Below, piece after piece: positions 24,900 to 33,553 of a stretch of 64,000 nucleotides of DNA; within the stretch, counting starts at the first letter, position 1; each line of letters begins with the position of its first letter. The DNA is from Actinacidiphila acidipaludis (GTDB taxonomy: Bacteria > Actinomycetota > Actinomycetes > Streptomycetales > Streptomycetaceae), in NCBI RefSeq assembly GCF_019890725.1, contig NZ_JAINZZ010000034.1, forward strand, positions 1 to 64,000. The letters run 5' to 3'. A program made the translations under genes and the position numbers. A model generated the notes under the pieces. That model did no database searches, was not told where the DNA came from, and was given only the letters and a program-made list of their open reading frames with translations.

Positions 24900-25138
24900 G
24901 ATCGGGACCCTACCCGGACCGCCTCAGGGCCGCCGGGTGATGCAACGAGTGGAATATGCGCGGGAGTTGAAGGGAATCCGTGCTCGCCGGGTGGCGGTGG
25001 CGGTCGCGCCCGGCGTCACCTCCGAAACCCGCGCACTACCCGAAAGAGCGGTGTGGCGGGCGGGTTCCCGCATCTTGCGTCCCCCGGCGGCACGACGGTT
25101 ACGCTGGGCGGGAACGACGACGTGGGAGGAGAGCGGAC
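24900..25138. promoter_or_regulatory. Divergent spacer with weak promoter for the DUF397 gene
   Basis: TTGCGT (25075-25080) and TACGCT (25100-25105), 19 bp apart, could form a promoter about 35 bp before the DUF397 gene. The rest shows no gene and no clear repeat. Confidence 0.35.
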
Positions 25139-25378
25139 GTGGCCGAGAGCACCATCGGACAGCCGTTGGCCAACGGGAAGAAGCCGCAGCTCGATCTGGC
25201 GAACGCGGAGTGGCTGTCCAGCAGCCAGGGCAGGGGCGACGTGCAGATCGCCTTCGTCGAGGGGTACATCGCGATGCGCGACGGCCGCAACCCCGACGGT
25301 CCCGCCCTGATCTTCACCCCTGCCGAGTGGCGCGCGTTCGTTCTGGGCGCCCGCGACGGCGAGTTCGACCTGACCTGA
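25139..25378 (+). CDS. DUF397 domain protein
   Basis: Small acidic protein, 79 residues. After a polar N-terminus the DUF397 pattern is clear: WLSSSQGRGDVQIAFVEGYIAMRDGRNPDGPALIFTPAEWRAFVLGARDGEF. GTG at 25139 has GGGAGGAGAG seven bases upstream. In Streptomyces DUF397 genes usually accompany Xre-type regulators (BldB/WhiJ-like systems) with which they act in developmental control; here no Xre partner is adjacent, so it is an orphan. Confidence 0.88.
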   Translation: MAESTIGQPLANGKKPQLDLANAEWLSSSQGRGDVQIAFVEGYIAMRDGRNPDGPALIFTPAEWRAFVLGARDGEFDLT

Positions 25379-25481
25379 CGCGACCCACCGGGCCCACCCG
25401 GCCCGGCCGACCGGCCGGCTCACCCCGGCGGGTCATCCCCCGGGATGGGCGCGGCCGGTGGTCGGATCCGGGCGCCCGGGC

Positions 25482-26183
25482 CTACGGCCAGGGGCCGAGC
25501 CGGGGCAACGGATCGCCGGCCGGCGGGTTCCGCGGATGGCGTCCGGCCAGCCAGGCGACGAGGTCGGTCAGTGTGCCGGTGACCGCCACCGGCGCGCCGC
25601 TGCCGAAGGTGTGGTCCGGCGCGCCGTCCGGGGTGCTCCAGGTCAGCCGTACCCCCTCGGGGACGCGCGCGGCGAGGAACTCCACGGCGTGCGCGCAGAA
25701 CTCCGGCGACCAGTCGGCGCCGGAGGGGCCGAGTTCCAGGTCCACGGTGTGGATCTCCAGCTCGCGCCACCAGGCGAGCCCCGCGTCGAGCAGCACGCCG
25801 TCGCGGTACCGCACCGGCCGCTCCCAGTCTCCCGGCTCGACCGCCGCCCAGGACGCCTCGACCTCGTCCAGCGCCGCTGCCAGGGCGGACGTGAACTGGA
25901 GCGCGCTGCGCCGGTGCCCGGCCTCGATCGCCGCGTCCCGGGCCGGGCGGCCGCCGTCGTACACGTCGATGAGCCGCCCGCGCCGGGCGTAGCGGGCCTG
26001 CCGTGCCAGCGCCAGGCCCACTCCTTCGATGTGGCTCAGAACGTGCCCGCGGGTCCAGCCGGGCAGTGTGCTCGGCCCGCGCACCTCCTCCTCGGTGAGC
26101 GCGGGCAGCAGCGCGCGCAGCCGGTCCTGCCCCGCGGTCAGGGCGCTCTGCAGCGCCGCCGGGGTCGTCTGGGTCACGGCCAC
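25482..26183 (-). CDS. Mycothiol-dependent maleylpyruvate isomerase-family enzyme
   Basis: A 233-residue DinB-fold enzyme. The metal site of the MDMPI N-terminal domain is visible: His in GWTRGHVLSHIEGVGLALARQ, and Glu/His in WWRELEIHTVDLELG. The C-terminal SCP2-like domain spans about 160-233. Members use mycothiol for isomerisation or thiol transfer in actinobacteria. It overlaps the upstream PNPOx-like gene by 10 bp, so the two are one transcript. Confidence 0.88.
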   Translation of the reverse strand: MAVTQTTPAALQSALTAGQDRLRALLPALTEEEVRGPSTLPGWTRGHVLSHIEGVGLALARQARYARRGRLIDVYDGGRPARDAAIEAGHRRSALQFTSALAAALDEVEASWAAVEPGDWERPVRYRDGVLLDAGLAWWRELEIHTVDLELGPSGADWSPEFCAHAVEFLAARVPEGVRLTWSTPDGAPDHTFGSGAPVAVTGTLTDLVAWLAGRHPRNPPAGDPLPRLGPWP

Positions 26184-26827
26184 AGCAGCCCCCGGTCCCA
26201 GCCGTCGTCCGTCCGCGTGTAGCGGACGCGGGTGTGCCGGCGGTCGGGGTCGCCCTGCCAGAACTCGACGCCGAGGGCGCGCACCGTGTACAGCGTCCAG
26301 TCGGCGGCGACCAACTCGGGCTCGCGGGCGACGCGTTCGGCCGACGCGGCGACCGCCGCGTCGCGCTCGGCGAGGCCGGACAGCGGTTCACTCTGCCGGC
26401 CGAGCAGCGCCTCGGCGCGGGCGCCGGGGGAGCGGGCGAGGAAGTCCGCTGCCGAGTCGTCCGCGGGAGCCGGCTCCACGTCGCCCGTGACGCGGACCTG
26501 GCGTGCCAGTTGCGGCCAGTAGAAGGTGAGCGCGGCAGACGGCCGGAAGGCGAGGTCGCGCGCCTTGCGGCTGCTCGCACCGGAGGCGAACTGCCAGCCC
26601 TGGTGGGAGACGTTCTTGAGGATCAGCACGCGGGCCGTCGGCGTGCCGTCCTCGCCCACGGTGGACACGGTCATCGCGTGCGGTTCGCGCACCCCCTCGC
26701 GGACGGCGGCCAGCAGCCACTCGGCGAACAGGTCGTGCGGGTCGGCCGGAAGTGCGGAGACGTCGAACTCCGGCAGCTCACCCGAGAACACCTCGATACC
26801 GCGCAGGAGTTCGCGGAGGTCGGACAC
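26174..26827 (-). CDS. Pyridoxamine 5'-phosphate oxidase family protein
   Basis: FMN-binding split-barrel flavoenzyme of 217 residues. EPHAMTVSTVGEDGTPTARVLILKNV, FASGASSRKARDLAFRPSAALTFYWPQLARQVRVTGDVE and the PNPOx C-terminal dimerisation motif VEFWQGDPDRRHTRVRYTR are all present, so it resembles PdxH or PhzG. GTG 26827 (VSDLRELLRG) is chosen; an ATG 14 codons upstream (26869) would lie within the divergent operator. It probably oxidises PNP/PMP to PLP, but a PhzG-like secondary role cannot be excluded. Confidence 0.82.
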   Translation of the reverse strand: MSDLRELLRGIEVFSGELPEFDVSALPADPHDLFAEWLLAAVREGVREPHAMTVSTVGEDGTPTARVLILKNVSHQGWQFASGASSRKARDLAFRPSAALTFYWPQLARQVRVTGDVEPAPADDSAADFLARSPGARAEALLGRQSEPLSGLAERDAAVAASAERVAREPELVAADWTLYTVRALGVEFWQGDPDRRHTRVRYTRTDDGWDRGLLWP

Positions 26828-26844
26828 GGTTACCCCCTCAGTGG

Positions 26845-26871
26845 TAATGGTCTGTGGTGAAGATACCATTA
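26845..26871. promoter_or_regulatory. Inverted repeat in the PNPOx / CGNR divergent promoter
   Basis: Perfect 7-bp arms TAATGGT (26845-26851) and ACCATTA (26865-26871) separated by 13 nt in the 48-bp divergent spacer. TACCAT (26864-26869), 6 nt before the rightward ATG, doubles as a -10, so a bound protein would block both promoters. The adjacent CGNR protein is the obvious candidate. Confidence 0.6.
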
Positions 26872-26875
26872 GCCC

Positions 26876-27472
26876 ATGCGAGTTGATCAGTTGGCGCTGG
26901 ACCTGGCGGTCACCATCCGGCACGACGGGCACGGCGGGGTCGCCGACGACCTGGCGGAACCGGCCGGTCTGACCCGCTGGGTGCAGGGGCATGCCGCGGA
27001 CCTGGTGCCCGCCGGGTACACCGCGGACGCCGCGGCCCTGGCCGCCGTCGTCGAGGTGCGCACGGCCGTCCGCGCGCTCTTCGCCCGGGCGGTGCTGCCC
27101 GGCCCGCCCAGCTCCGCGGACGCCGCGAAGCTGCCCGACCCGGCGGCCGCGCTCGGCCGGCTCAACGCGGCGGCGGCGCGCGTCCCCCTCCTCCCGCGGC
27201 TCGACTGGCCCGAAGACGGCGAGCCCGTCGCCCGGTTCGCCGCGGCCGGCACGGTGACGCCCGCGGACCGGCTGGCGGCGGCGCTCGCCCACGCGGCGAT
27301 CACGTTCCTGGCCGGACCCGACCGGGCGCGGCTGCGGGCCTGCCACGCGCCGCGCTGCGTGCGGTACTTCGTGCAGGACCACCCGCGGCAGGAGTGGTGC
27401 AAGCCCGCGTGCGGCAACAGGGCCCGCGTCGCCCGCCACCACGAGCGCCGGCGGGCACAGGGGACGCCCTGA
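26876..27472 (+). CDS. ABATE domain / CGNR zinc-finger regulator
   Basis: A 198-residue protein. The N-terminal part (about 1-150) is the ABATE (putative stress-induced, ligand-binding) domain; the C-terminus holds the CGNR zinc finger: CHAPRC, YFVQDHPRQEWCKPACGNRARVARHHERRR, with four zinc-binding Cys and a basic recognition helix. Such proteins are predicted transcriptional regulators. Leaderless start likely. Divergent from the PNPOx-MDMPI pair, across a palindrome it may bind. Confidence 0.88.
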   Translation: MRVDQLALDLAVTIRHDGHGGVADDLAEPAGLTRWVQGHAADLVPAGYTADAAALAAVVEVRTAVRALFARAVLPGPPSSADAAKLPDPAAALGRLNAAAARVPLLPRLDWPEDGEPVARFAAAGTVTPADRLAAALAHAAITFLAGPDRARLRACHAPRCVRYFVQDHPRQEWCKPACGNRARVARHHERRRAQGTP

Positions 27473-27736
27473 GAACCGCCCGTCGCGCCCGGCGAGGGGG
27501 CGCACACGGGGCGCATGGTGGGAAGGAAGCGGGAGCGCGGTGGTGGGGGAGACGGGACGCGTGGGAAGGTCGGGCCCGGTGCCGTGCCGGTCCGCCTTCT
27601 GCCAGTGACGAACCGGCACGGCTGTTCACCCTTACACCCCGCACCCGACGGCGTACGCTGTGAGGCCACCGGACAGATGTCCGTACGGCAAGGGCGTGCG
27701 CCGGGCGCACGCACTGCCGACGGCAGGGGGTGCAGC

Positions 27737-30442
27737 ATGGCACAGCGCGAGGCGCACAACAGGCGTGCGCTGCTGGAGCGCGAGGCCGAACTCGCCGCCG
27801 TCGACGACGCACTGGCCGAACTCACCGGAGCCGGAGGACCCGCCCGCGGCGGACTCCTGGCCATCGCCGGACCCGCCGGGGTCGGCAAGACCAGTCTGCT
27901 CAGCGAGGTCCGCACCCGGGCCGCCGCCCACGGCTGCACGGTGCTCTCCGCCCGCGGCGGCGACCAGGAGCAGCAGGTCGCCTTCCACGTCGCCCGCCAG
28001 TTGCTGCAGCCCCGCCTGGCCGGCGGCACCGACGCCGAAGTACGCGAGACACTGGGCAGTTGGTACGGCATCGTCGGCCCCGCCCTCGGCCTGTGCACCG
28101 CCGACGGCCCCGCGCCCGACCCGCAGGGCCTGCGCGACGGCCTCGACTGGGTGCTCACCCACCTCGCCGTCCAGCTCGCACCCACCGTCCTGGTGCTGGA
28201 CGACGCCCACTGGGCCGACCAGCAGTCGCTCAACTGGCTGGCGGCCTTCGCGCCGCGCGCCGACGAACTCGACCTGCTCATCGTGGTCGCCTACCGGCCC
28301 GACGAACTCCCGCCCGGCGCCGACGCGTTCCGCGTCCTGCCCGGCCGCGCCGGACACCGTCCCATCGGCCTGGCACCGCTCACCGAGGCGGCCGTCGCGC
28401 AGCTCGCCCGGGACGTCGTCGGCCCGCACGCCGACGACGCCTTCTGCCGCGAGTGCTGGGCGGTCACCGCCGGAAACCCCTTCGAGGCCGTCGAGTTGAT
28501 CGCGAAGGTCCGTGACCGCGGGCTGCCCCCCGACGGCACGAGCGTGCACCTGCTGCGCGACCTCGCCGCCGCCGTCAAGGGCAGCGGCCTGATCACCCGG
28601 CTGGAGCGGCTCGGCCCGTCGACCGTGCGGCTGGCCTGGGCGGCCGCCGTGCTCGGCACCGAGGTGCGCCCGGCACTGGCCGCCACCGTCGCCGGGCTCG
28701 GCACCGAGACGGCCGCCGACTGCGCCGACCGGCTGCGCGAGGCCCGCATCCTCACCGGCAGCCGCACCCTGGAGTTCGTCCACCCGCTGATCGCCACCGC
28801 CGTCTACCGGGCCATCCCCGACGCCGTCCGGGTCGCCCTGCACGGACAGGCGGCGTGGGCGGTCGTCGACGCGGGCCTCGGCCCGGGAGCCGCCGCCCGG
28901 CACCTGCTGGAGACCCACCCGGAGGGCGATCCCTGGGTGGTCCACCAACTCCGGGCCGCCGCCCGGGAGATGCTGCGGGCCGGCGCACCCGAAGCGGCCC
29001 GCACCCACCTCGCCCGCGCCCTGCGCGAACCACCGCCGCCCGGCGAACGGGCGGCGGTGCTGTACGAGTTGGGCTGCTCCTCACAGCTCCTGGAGCCGTC
29101 CACCACGGTCAACCACCTGCGTGCCGCGCTGGAGGAGCCGATCGACGACCCGGAGCTGCGTGACGGCATCCACTTCCGGCTCTCCCAGTCGCTGGCCCAC
29201 AGCGACCGGCTCAGCGAGGCCGCCGAGGTCGTGGCCCACGCCGCCCGCACCGCCACCAACGCCCGCACCCGGCTGCGCATGCAGTCCGAGCAGTTCATGT
29301 GGGACGCCTTCCGCGCCGACGAGCCCGACTCGCCCAGCCGCTCCCGGCGGCTGACCCGGCTCGCGGACCGGCTCTCCGGCCGCGACCTCACCGAGCGGTA
29401 CATCATCGGTCTGCGCGCCTGGGACGCCCTGCTGCGCGGCGAGCACACCTCCACCGTGCTGCGGCACGCCGGACGCGCCCTGGAGGGCGGCCTGCCCTGG
29501 GCCGACGAGGGCCGGGGCTTCGAGGTGCCGGTGCTCGTCGCCATGACCTACCTGTACTCCGACCGGCCCGACCGGGCCGAGGAGCTGTTCGCGACCGGCA
29601 TCGCCGACTTCGAGCGAATGGGCTGGCGCGGCGCCCACCTCTCCTTCGGATACCTGCTGCTCGGCTATGTCCGCTACCGCGGCGGGCGGCTCGCCGAGGC
29701 GGAGGAGCTGGCGCGCGACGGGCTGCGGCTGGCCGAGCGGGTCGGCCGCGGCACCCCCGTGCAGTGGTACTCCGTCGCGGTGCTCATCGAGATCCTGATC
29801 GCCCGCGGCCGCACCGAGGAGGCCACCGCGCTGGCCGCCGAGTACGCCTTCCGCGAGCCGTTCCCCGCCGCGGTCACCTTCCCCGACGCGCAGGCCGTCC
29901 ACGGTGAGCTGCTGCTCGCCCGCGGACTGCACAAGGAGGCGGCCGCGGAACTGGCCGCGGTCGGCCGGCGCCTGGACCCGCGCGGGATGCGCAACCCCGG
30001 CTGGTGCCCGTGGCAGCTCCACCTCGCGCTCGCCGAGGCGCACGACGCCCCCCAGCGGGCCCGGGAGAACGCCCTGGACGCGGTGGCCCGCGCCCGGCAG
30101 TTCGGCGCGCCCTCCGCGATCGGGCACGCGCTGCGGGTAGCCGCCGAGGTGGTCGGCGACACCGACGAGGGCCTGACGCTGCTCGCCGAGGCCGTCGACC
30201 GGCTCACCGGCTCGCCCTCCGGCCACCAGCTCGCCTGCGCGCTCGTGGCACACGGCTCGGCGCTGCGCCGCACCGGCTCCACCGTGGCGGCCGCCGCCGA
30301 ACTGGAACGGGGTCTGGCCGCCGCCGTGCGGTGCGGCGCCGACGGGCTGGCCGAGCGTGCCCGCGACGAGATCGCGGCGCTCGTGCCCCGCCCTGCGCCG
30401 GGCGCCCACCCGGCTCCCGCGGGGGGACGCGGCGCCCGCTAG
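27737..30442 (+). CDS. LAL-type AAA+ regulator-like ATPase without LuxR domain
   Basis: A 901-residue protein with the architecture of the large ATP-binding LuxR regulators: an N-terminal LEREAELAAVDDAL segment, Walker A GPAGVGKTS (45-53), Walker B TVLVLDDAHWAD (about 150-161), then NACHT/AAA helices and a long TPR-like helical C-terminal half. LAL proteins normally end in a LuxR HTH of about 65 residues; this one stops at RDEIAALVPRP followed by a Pro/Gly/Ala tail, with no HTH. The stop is followed by ordinary intergenic sequence in all frames, so no frameshifted HTH is evident. ATG 27737 has AGGGGG upstream; an ATG 20 codons upstream is possible. Confidence 0.85.
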   Translation: MAQREAHNRRALLEREAELAAVDDALAELTGAGGPARGGLLAIAGPAGVGKTSLLSEVRTRAAAHGCTVLSARGGDQEQQVAFHVARQLLQPRLAGGTDAEVRETLGSWYGIVGPALGLCTADGPAPDPQGLRDGLDWVLTHLAVQLAPTVLVLDDAHWADQQSLNWLAAFAPRADELDLLIVVAYRPDELPPGADAFRVLPGRAGHRPIGLAPLTEAAVAQLARDVVGPHADDAFCRECWAVTAGNPFEAVELIAKVRDRGLPPDGTSVHLLRDLAAAVKGSGLITRLERLGPSTVRLAWAAAVLGTEVRPALAATVAGLGTETAADCADRLREARILTGSRTLEFVHPLIATAVYRAIPDAVRVALHGQAAWAVVDAGLGPGAAARHLLETHPEGDPWVVHQLRAAAREMLRAGAPEAARTHLARALREPPPPGERAAVLYELGCSSQLLEPSTTVNHLRAALEEPIDDPELRDGIHFRLSQSLAHSDRLSEAAEVVAHAARTATNARTRLRMQSEQFMWDAFRADEPDSPSRSRRLTRLADRLSGRDLTERYIIGLRAWDALLRGEHTSTVLRHAGRALEGGLPWADEGRGFEVPVLVAMTYLYSDRPDRAEELFATGIADFERMGWRGAHLSFGYLLLGYVRYRGGRLAEAEELARDGLRLAERVGRGTPVQWYSVAVLIEILIARGRTEEATALAAEYAFREPFPAAVTFPDAQAVHGELLLARGLHKEAAAELAAVGRRLDPRGMRNPGWCPWQLHLALAEAHDAPQRARENALDAVARARQFGAPSAIGHALRVAAEVVGDTDEGLTLLAEAVDRLTGSPSGHQLACALVAHGSALRRTGSTVAAAAELERGLAAAVRCGADGLAERARDEIAALVPRPAPGAHPAPAGGRGAR

Positions 30443-30642
30443 GCCGGGGACGGCGGCCGGCCCGGTCCCACGGCAGCTGTGTATGCGCCGCCGTCCCCTC
30501 TCACCGTTCTCACCGTTCCCTCTCACTGTCGTCCCATCGGCTCCTGCGAGGGCCCGCGGCGGGCGCCGGTGCGTCCCGATCGTCCGGATCCGCGGCCGCC
30601 GCCCGGCTCCCGCCTGCCTGCGGCTACCCGTACGATGGCGGC

Positions 30643-31143
30643 ATGTCCTTCCTCCGCCGCCGTAGCGCAGCCACGCCCACCGGGCCGGACTTCGACGTCC
30701 TCGCGATGGACCCCGGCGACTGGCCCGGCGACCTCGGAGCCGGGCTGCTGCCCGGCCCGGACGGGAGCTGCCAGGGCATCTACCTGCGCTACGACCTCTT
30801 CGGCGGCCGCGGTCCCGCGATGCTCATCGGCAACCTGCCGGAGGGCTCGCCCGCCCGCGAGCTGGAGGAGGGCCAGGTGCCGTTCGAGGTCGCCCAGCTC
30901 CTGGCCGCGCTCGGCAACGACGAGCCCGCCGAGGTGGTCCAGGCCGAGGACACCCCGGTCATGCAGGGCGACAACCTGCTGATCGTCCGGCGGATCAAGA
31001 TCTCCGAGTCGCGGGTCGCCTGCGCGCAGTTCGAGCGCAGCGACGGCGTTCAGGTCACCATCGCGACCTGGGACCGGCCGATCACCGACGACCTCTACCA
31101 GCTGCTGAAGCCGCTGCCCGCGGAGATGTTCCAGGCGGGCTGA
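30643..31143 (+). CDS. Conserved hypothetical protein
   Basis: A 166-residue acidic protein with no recognised domain. Visible features are a basic N-terminus (MSFLRRRS), a Gly/Asp-rich middle and a well-ordered C-terminal part, VAQLLAALGNDEP, NLLIVRRIKISESRVACAQFERSDGVQVTIATWDRPITDD. It resembles uncharacterised single-copy Streptomyces proteins. TACGAT (30631-30636) is 6 nt before ATG with no Shine-Dalgarno, so leaderless. The upstream spacer contains a 9-bp tandem TCTCACCGT (30499-30516). Confidence 0.7.
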   Translation: MSFLRRRSAATPTGPDFDVLAMDPGDWPGDLGAGLLPGPDGSCQGIYLRYDLFGGRGPAMLIGNLPEGSPARELEEGQVPFEVAQLLAALGNDEPAEVVQAEDTPVMQGDNLLIVRRIKISESRVACAQFERSDGVQVTIATWDRPITDDLYQLLKPLPAEMFQAG

Positions 31144-31199
31144 CCGCGGTCCCCGGGTCCCGCGCGAGCGGCGGGCGGACGCCCGGGAGCGAAGCACGA

Positions 31200-31233
31200 A
31201 GGGGCGCCACCGGATTCCTCCGGTGGCGCCCCT
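31200..31233. terminator. Strong bidirectional terminator
   Basis: Perfect 15-bp stem (31200-31214 with 31219-31233) and a TTCC tetraloop, placed between convergent genes. Stem sequence starts AGGGGCGCCACCGGA. Confidence 0.9.
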
Positions 31234-31257
31234 GTCGTCGTGCGGGTCAGCGGGACG

Positions 31258-33264
31258 TCAGTGCGGCGCCCCCACCGGCGACGGGAGCAGCGTCACGTCG
31301 TCGGCCTTGACGTACTCGACGCGGTGGCCGAGCTGGATCTCGTAGTAGAGCTGCTTGCCCCGGACCACCTTGTGGTTCTGCGCCGTGTCGTAGGTGACCG
31401 CGTAGTAGTACTCACCGGGCACCACGTTGCCGACCACGTACCGCTGGCCCGCGGCGATCGTGTACGGCATGGCGTAGATGCCCTGCACCGGGACGTCGGA
31501 CGGGTAGGCGGCGGCCTCGGGGTAGGCGCGGCCGTACACCGGGATCGAGGACAGGCCCGCCTTCGGCGTGATCACCAGACCCACCGAGTTCACGGCCGTC
31601 GGGTTGCTCTTCGGGTTGAAGAACCACGCCTCCTGGCCGAGGTACCAGATGGCGGTCCAGTCGCCCTGCCGGTCCGCCACCGCGTACTGCTGGCCGGTCG
31701 AGGCGCGGGCGCCCACGTCGTTCACGCCGGTCGTGCTCGCGCCGGTCGCGCCGTGCAGGCCGATGTCCTTGACCAGCGGCGCGTCCGTGCTGGGCGCCGT
31801 GTAGAGCCGCACCGCCTCGGAGCCGTAGGCCGGGCAGGTGTCGCCGGCCTTCACGCAGCCGGTGTACACCGGCTGGTTGCTCGCGAAGTCCGGGTCGATC
31901 GTCACGATGCCGCCGCGCGGGCCGGCCGTCGGGTGGAGCGGCGCCCCGAGCAGGTCCATGTAGTGCGCCCAGTCCCAGTACGGCCCGGGGTCGGTGTGCA
32001 TGCCCGAGATGTAGGACGCGGTCGGCCCGGGGACGTTGTCGTGGCCGAGGATGTGCTGGCGGTTCAGCGGGATGTCGTACTTCGCCGCCAGGTACCGGAC
32101 CAGCCGCGCCGAGGACCGGTACATCGCCTCGGTGTACCAGGTGCCCGGGTCCACCAGGAAGCCCTCGTGCTCGATGCCGACGGACTTGGCGTTGGTGTAC
32201 CAGTTGCCCGCGTGCCAGCCGACGTCCTTGGTGAGCACGTGCTGCGCGACGTGGCCGTCGGAGGACCGGATGGTGTAGTGCCAGGCCAGGTACGTCGGGT
32301 CCTGGACCAGCTGCATCGCCGTGTCCCAGTAGCCCTCGGTGTCGTGGATGACGATCGTGTCGATCTTCTGGCTGTTCGGCCGGTCGGCCTTGTCGTAGTT
32401 GCCGTAGTCACCGGGATCGGCGCCGGTGGACTGGTACGGCGCCGGCACCCACTCGCAGCCGAGCCCGGGCGGGCACTCGGTCCCGGCGTCGTTGGCCTTC
32501 GGCAGGCCCATCCGCGCGGTCTGCCCGGAGGCCGGGACCAGCGACGGGTCGGCGGCCAGCGCGACGTGCTCGCCGCTGTCGGTGGTGCGGGTCTGGCCCT
32601 GCTTCATCACGTCGAAGACGTCGTCGGCGAACGAGGCGGCGGTCTGCTCGTCGGTCGCCCCCGAGTAGCGGGCGACGGCCGCGTACCAGTCCGCCGGGTC
32701 CGAGCTGAGCGGCTCGCCGAGCGCCTTCTGCGTGTCGGCGAGGAGCGCGGCGCCGCCCGCGACGTTGTCGGCCGCGTCGTCGCGCAGGCCCGCGGCGCTC
32801 AGACCGGTCAGCGTGGCGGCCCGGTCCAGGGTCGTCAGGCCGGCCGGCAGCGCGGCGACGTCCGGGGCCTCCGCGGTCGCCCTGGTGATCAGCGGACGGG
32901 AGCCGTCGCCGCGTCCGTCGTCGCCGCCGTCACCCAGTGCCTGCTGCGGGAACTGCGCCAGCGCGGTGCGCGCGTCGGTCAGGTGCATCGGCCCGTAGCC
33001 GCCGGTCACGCTCGGCATGCCCTGGTGGCTGTCCCACCGCGACTCCATGTAGGAGACGCCGAGCAGAACGCTCTGCGGCACGTGGTACTGCTGCGCGGCG
33101 GAGGTGAACGCCTGCTGCAGCGAGCCGGCGGCCTCCTGCGCCGGTTCGGCCGCGTGCGCGGTCCCGAACACGGGCAGCAGGGCGGCGGTCGCCGCGACGG
33201 CGGTCACGGTCCGCGGCAGGCGTCGCCCGCGGCGTCTGTCGTTCGGGGGAGCGGATCCTTGCAC
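31258..33264 (-). CDS. Secreted N-acetylmuramoyl-L-alanine amidase (PGRP/Amidase_2)
   Basis: Exported peptidoglycan hydrolase, 668 residues. Signal peptide 1-38 (basic RRGRR, hydrophobic core, cleavage after AHA). A lysozyme-like helical segment with VPQSVLLGVSYMESRWDSHQG (about 60-110) precedes the amidase domain (about 310-460): TIVIHDTEGYWDTAM (Zn His), AWHYTIRSSDGHVAQHV, VGWHAGNWYTNAKSVGIEHEGF and HILGHDNVPG...HTDPGPYWDW (Zn His). The C-terminal region is built of repeated beta modules, possibly SH3-like wall-binding. GTG 33264 has CCTCC (GGAGG on the coding strand) eight bases upstream. Likely acts in growth or lysis of the wall. Confidence 0.92.
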   Translation of the reverse strand: MQGSAPPNDRRRGRRLPRTVTAVAATAALLPVFGTAHAAEPAQEAAGSLQQAFTSAAQQYHVPQSVLLGVSYMESRWDSHQGMPSVTGGYGPMHLTDARTALAQFPQQALGDGGDDGRGDGSRPLITRATAEAPDVAALPAGLTTLDRAATLTGLSAAGLRDDAADNVAGGAALLADTQKALGEPLSSDPADWYAAVARYSGATDEQTAASFADDVFDVMKQGQTRTTDSGEHVALAADPSLVPASGQTARMGLPKANDAGTECPPGLGCEWVPAPYQSTGADPGDYGNYDKADRPNSQKIDTIVIHDTEGYWDTAMQLVQDPTYLAWHYTIRSSDGHVAQHVLTKDVGWHAGNWYTNAKSVGIEHEGFLVDPGTWYTEAMYRSSARLVRYLAAKYDIPLNRQHILGHDNVPGPTASYISGMHTDPGPYWDWAHYMDLLGAPLHPTAGPRGGIVTIDPDFASNQPVYTGCVKAGDTCPAYGSEAVRLYTAPSTDAPLVKDIGLHGATGASTTGVNDVGARASTGQQYAVADRQGDWTAIWYLGQEAWFFNPKSNPTAVNSVGLVITPKAGLSSIPVYGRAYPEAAAYPSDVPVQGIYAMPYTIAAGQRYVVGNVVPGEYYYAVTYDTAQNHKVVRGKQLYYEIQLGHRVEYVKADDVTLLPSPVGAPH

Positions 33265-33304
33265 AGCAGCCTCCTCCAGGGGGTACCGGTCGATCGGCAC
33301 CCCA

Positions 33305-33333
33305 CAGGTATCGGCTCGCGAATGATCCGTCAA
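33305..33333 (-). promoter_or_regulatory. Promoter of the amidase gene
   Basis: On the minus strand TTGACG (33328-33333) and TACCTG (33305-33310) are 17 bp apart, a good housekeeping-sigma match, about 40 bp upstream of the amidase start. The rest of the 289-bp spacer contains only the terminator of the next gene. Confidence 0.6.
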
Positions 33334-33457
33334 CCACTTGTCAGGCAGCCATACATGACGCTGTCTTCGCACGTCAGCGCCGTGCTCGCGGCAACTTTCC
33401 GCCCGCGGCCGCGCCGACCTGCCGCGCGTCACCGGTATGGACCACTGGGGAGCGCGG

Positions 33458-33506
33458 CGCGCCCCGCGCCGGCCTTCCCGAATTCCCTCCCGGCCCGGGG
33501 CGCGCG
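33458..33506 (-). terminator. Terminator of the APH-fold gene
   Basis: Two 16-nt arms (33458-33473, 33491-33506) with one mismatch, 17-nt loop, about 48 bp after the stop of the phosphotransferase gene. Confidence 0.65.
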
Positions 33507-33553
33507 CGGCGAACCCCGGGGCCGGCCTGGGCCGGTGCGGAGGCGGCGGCCGA

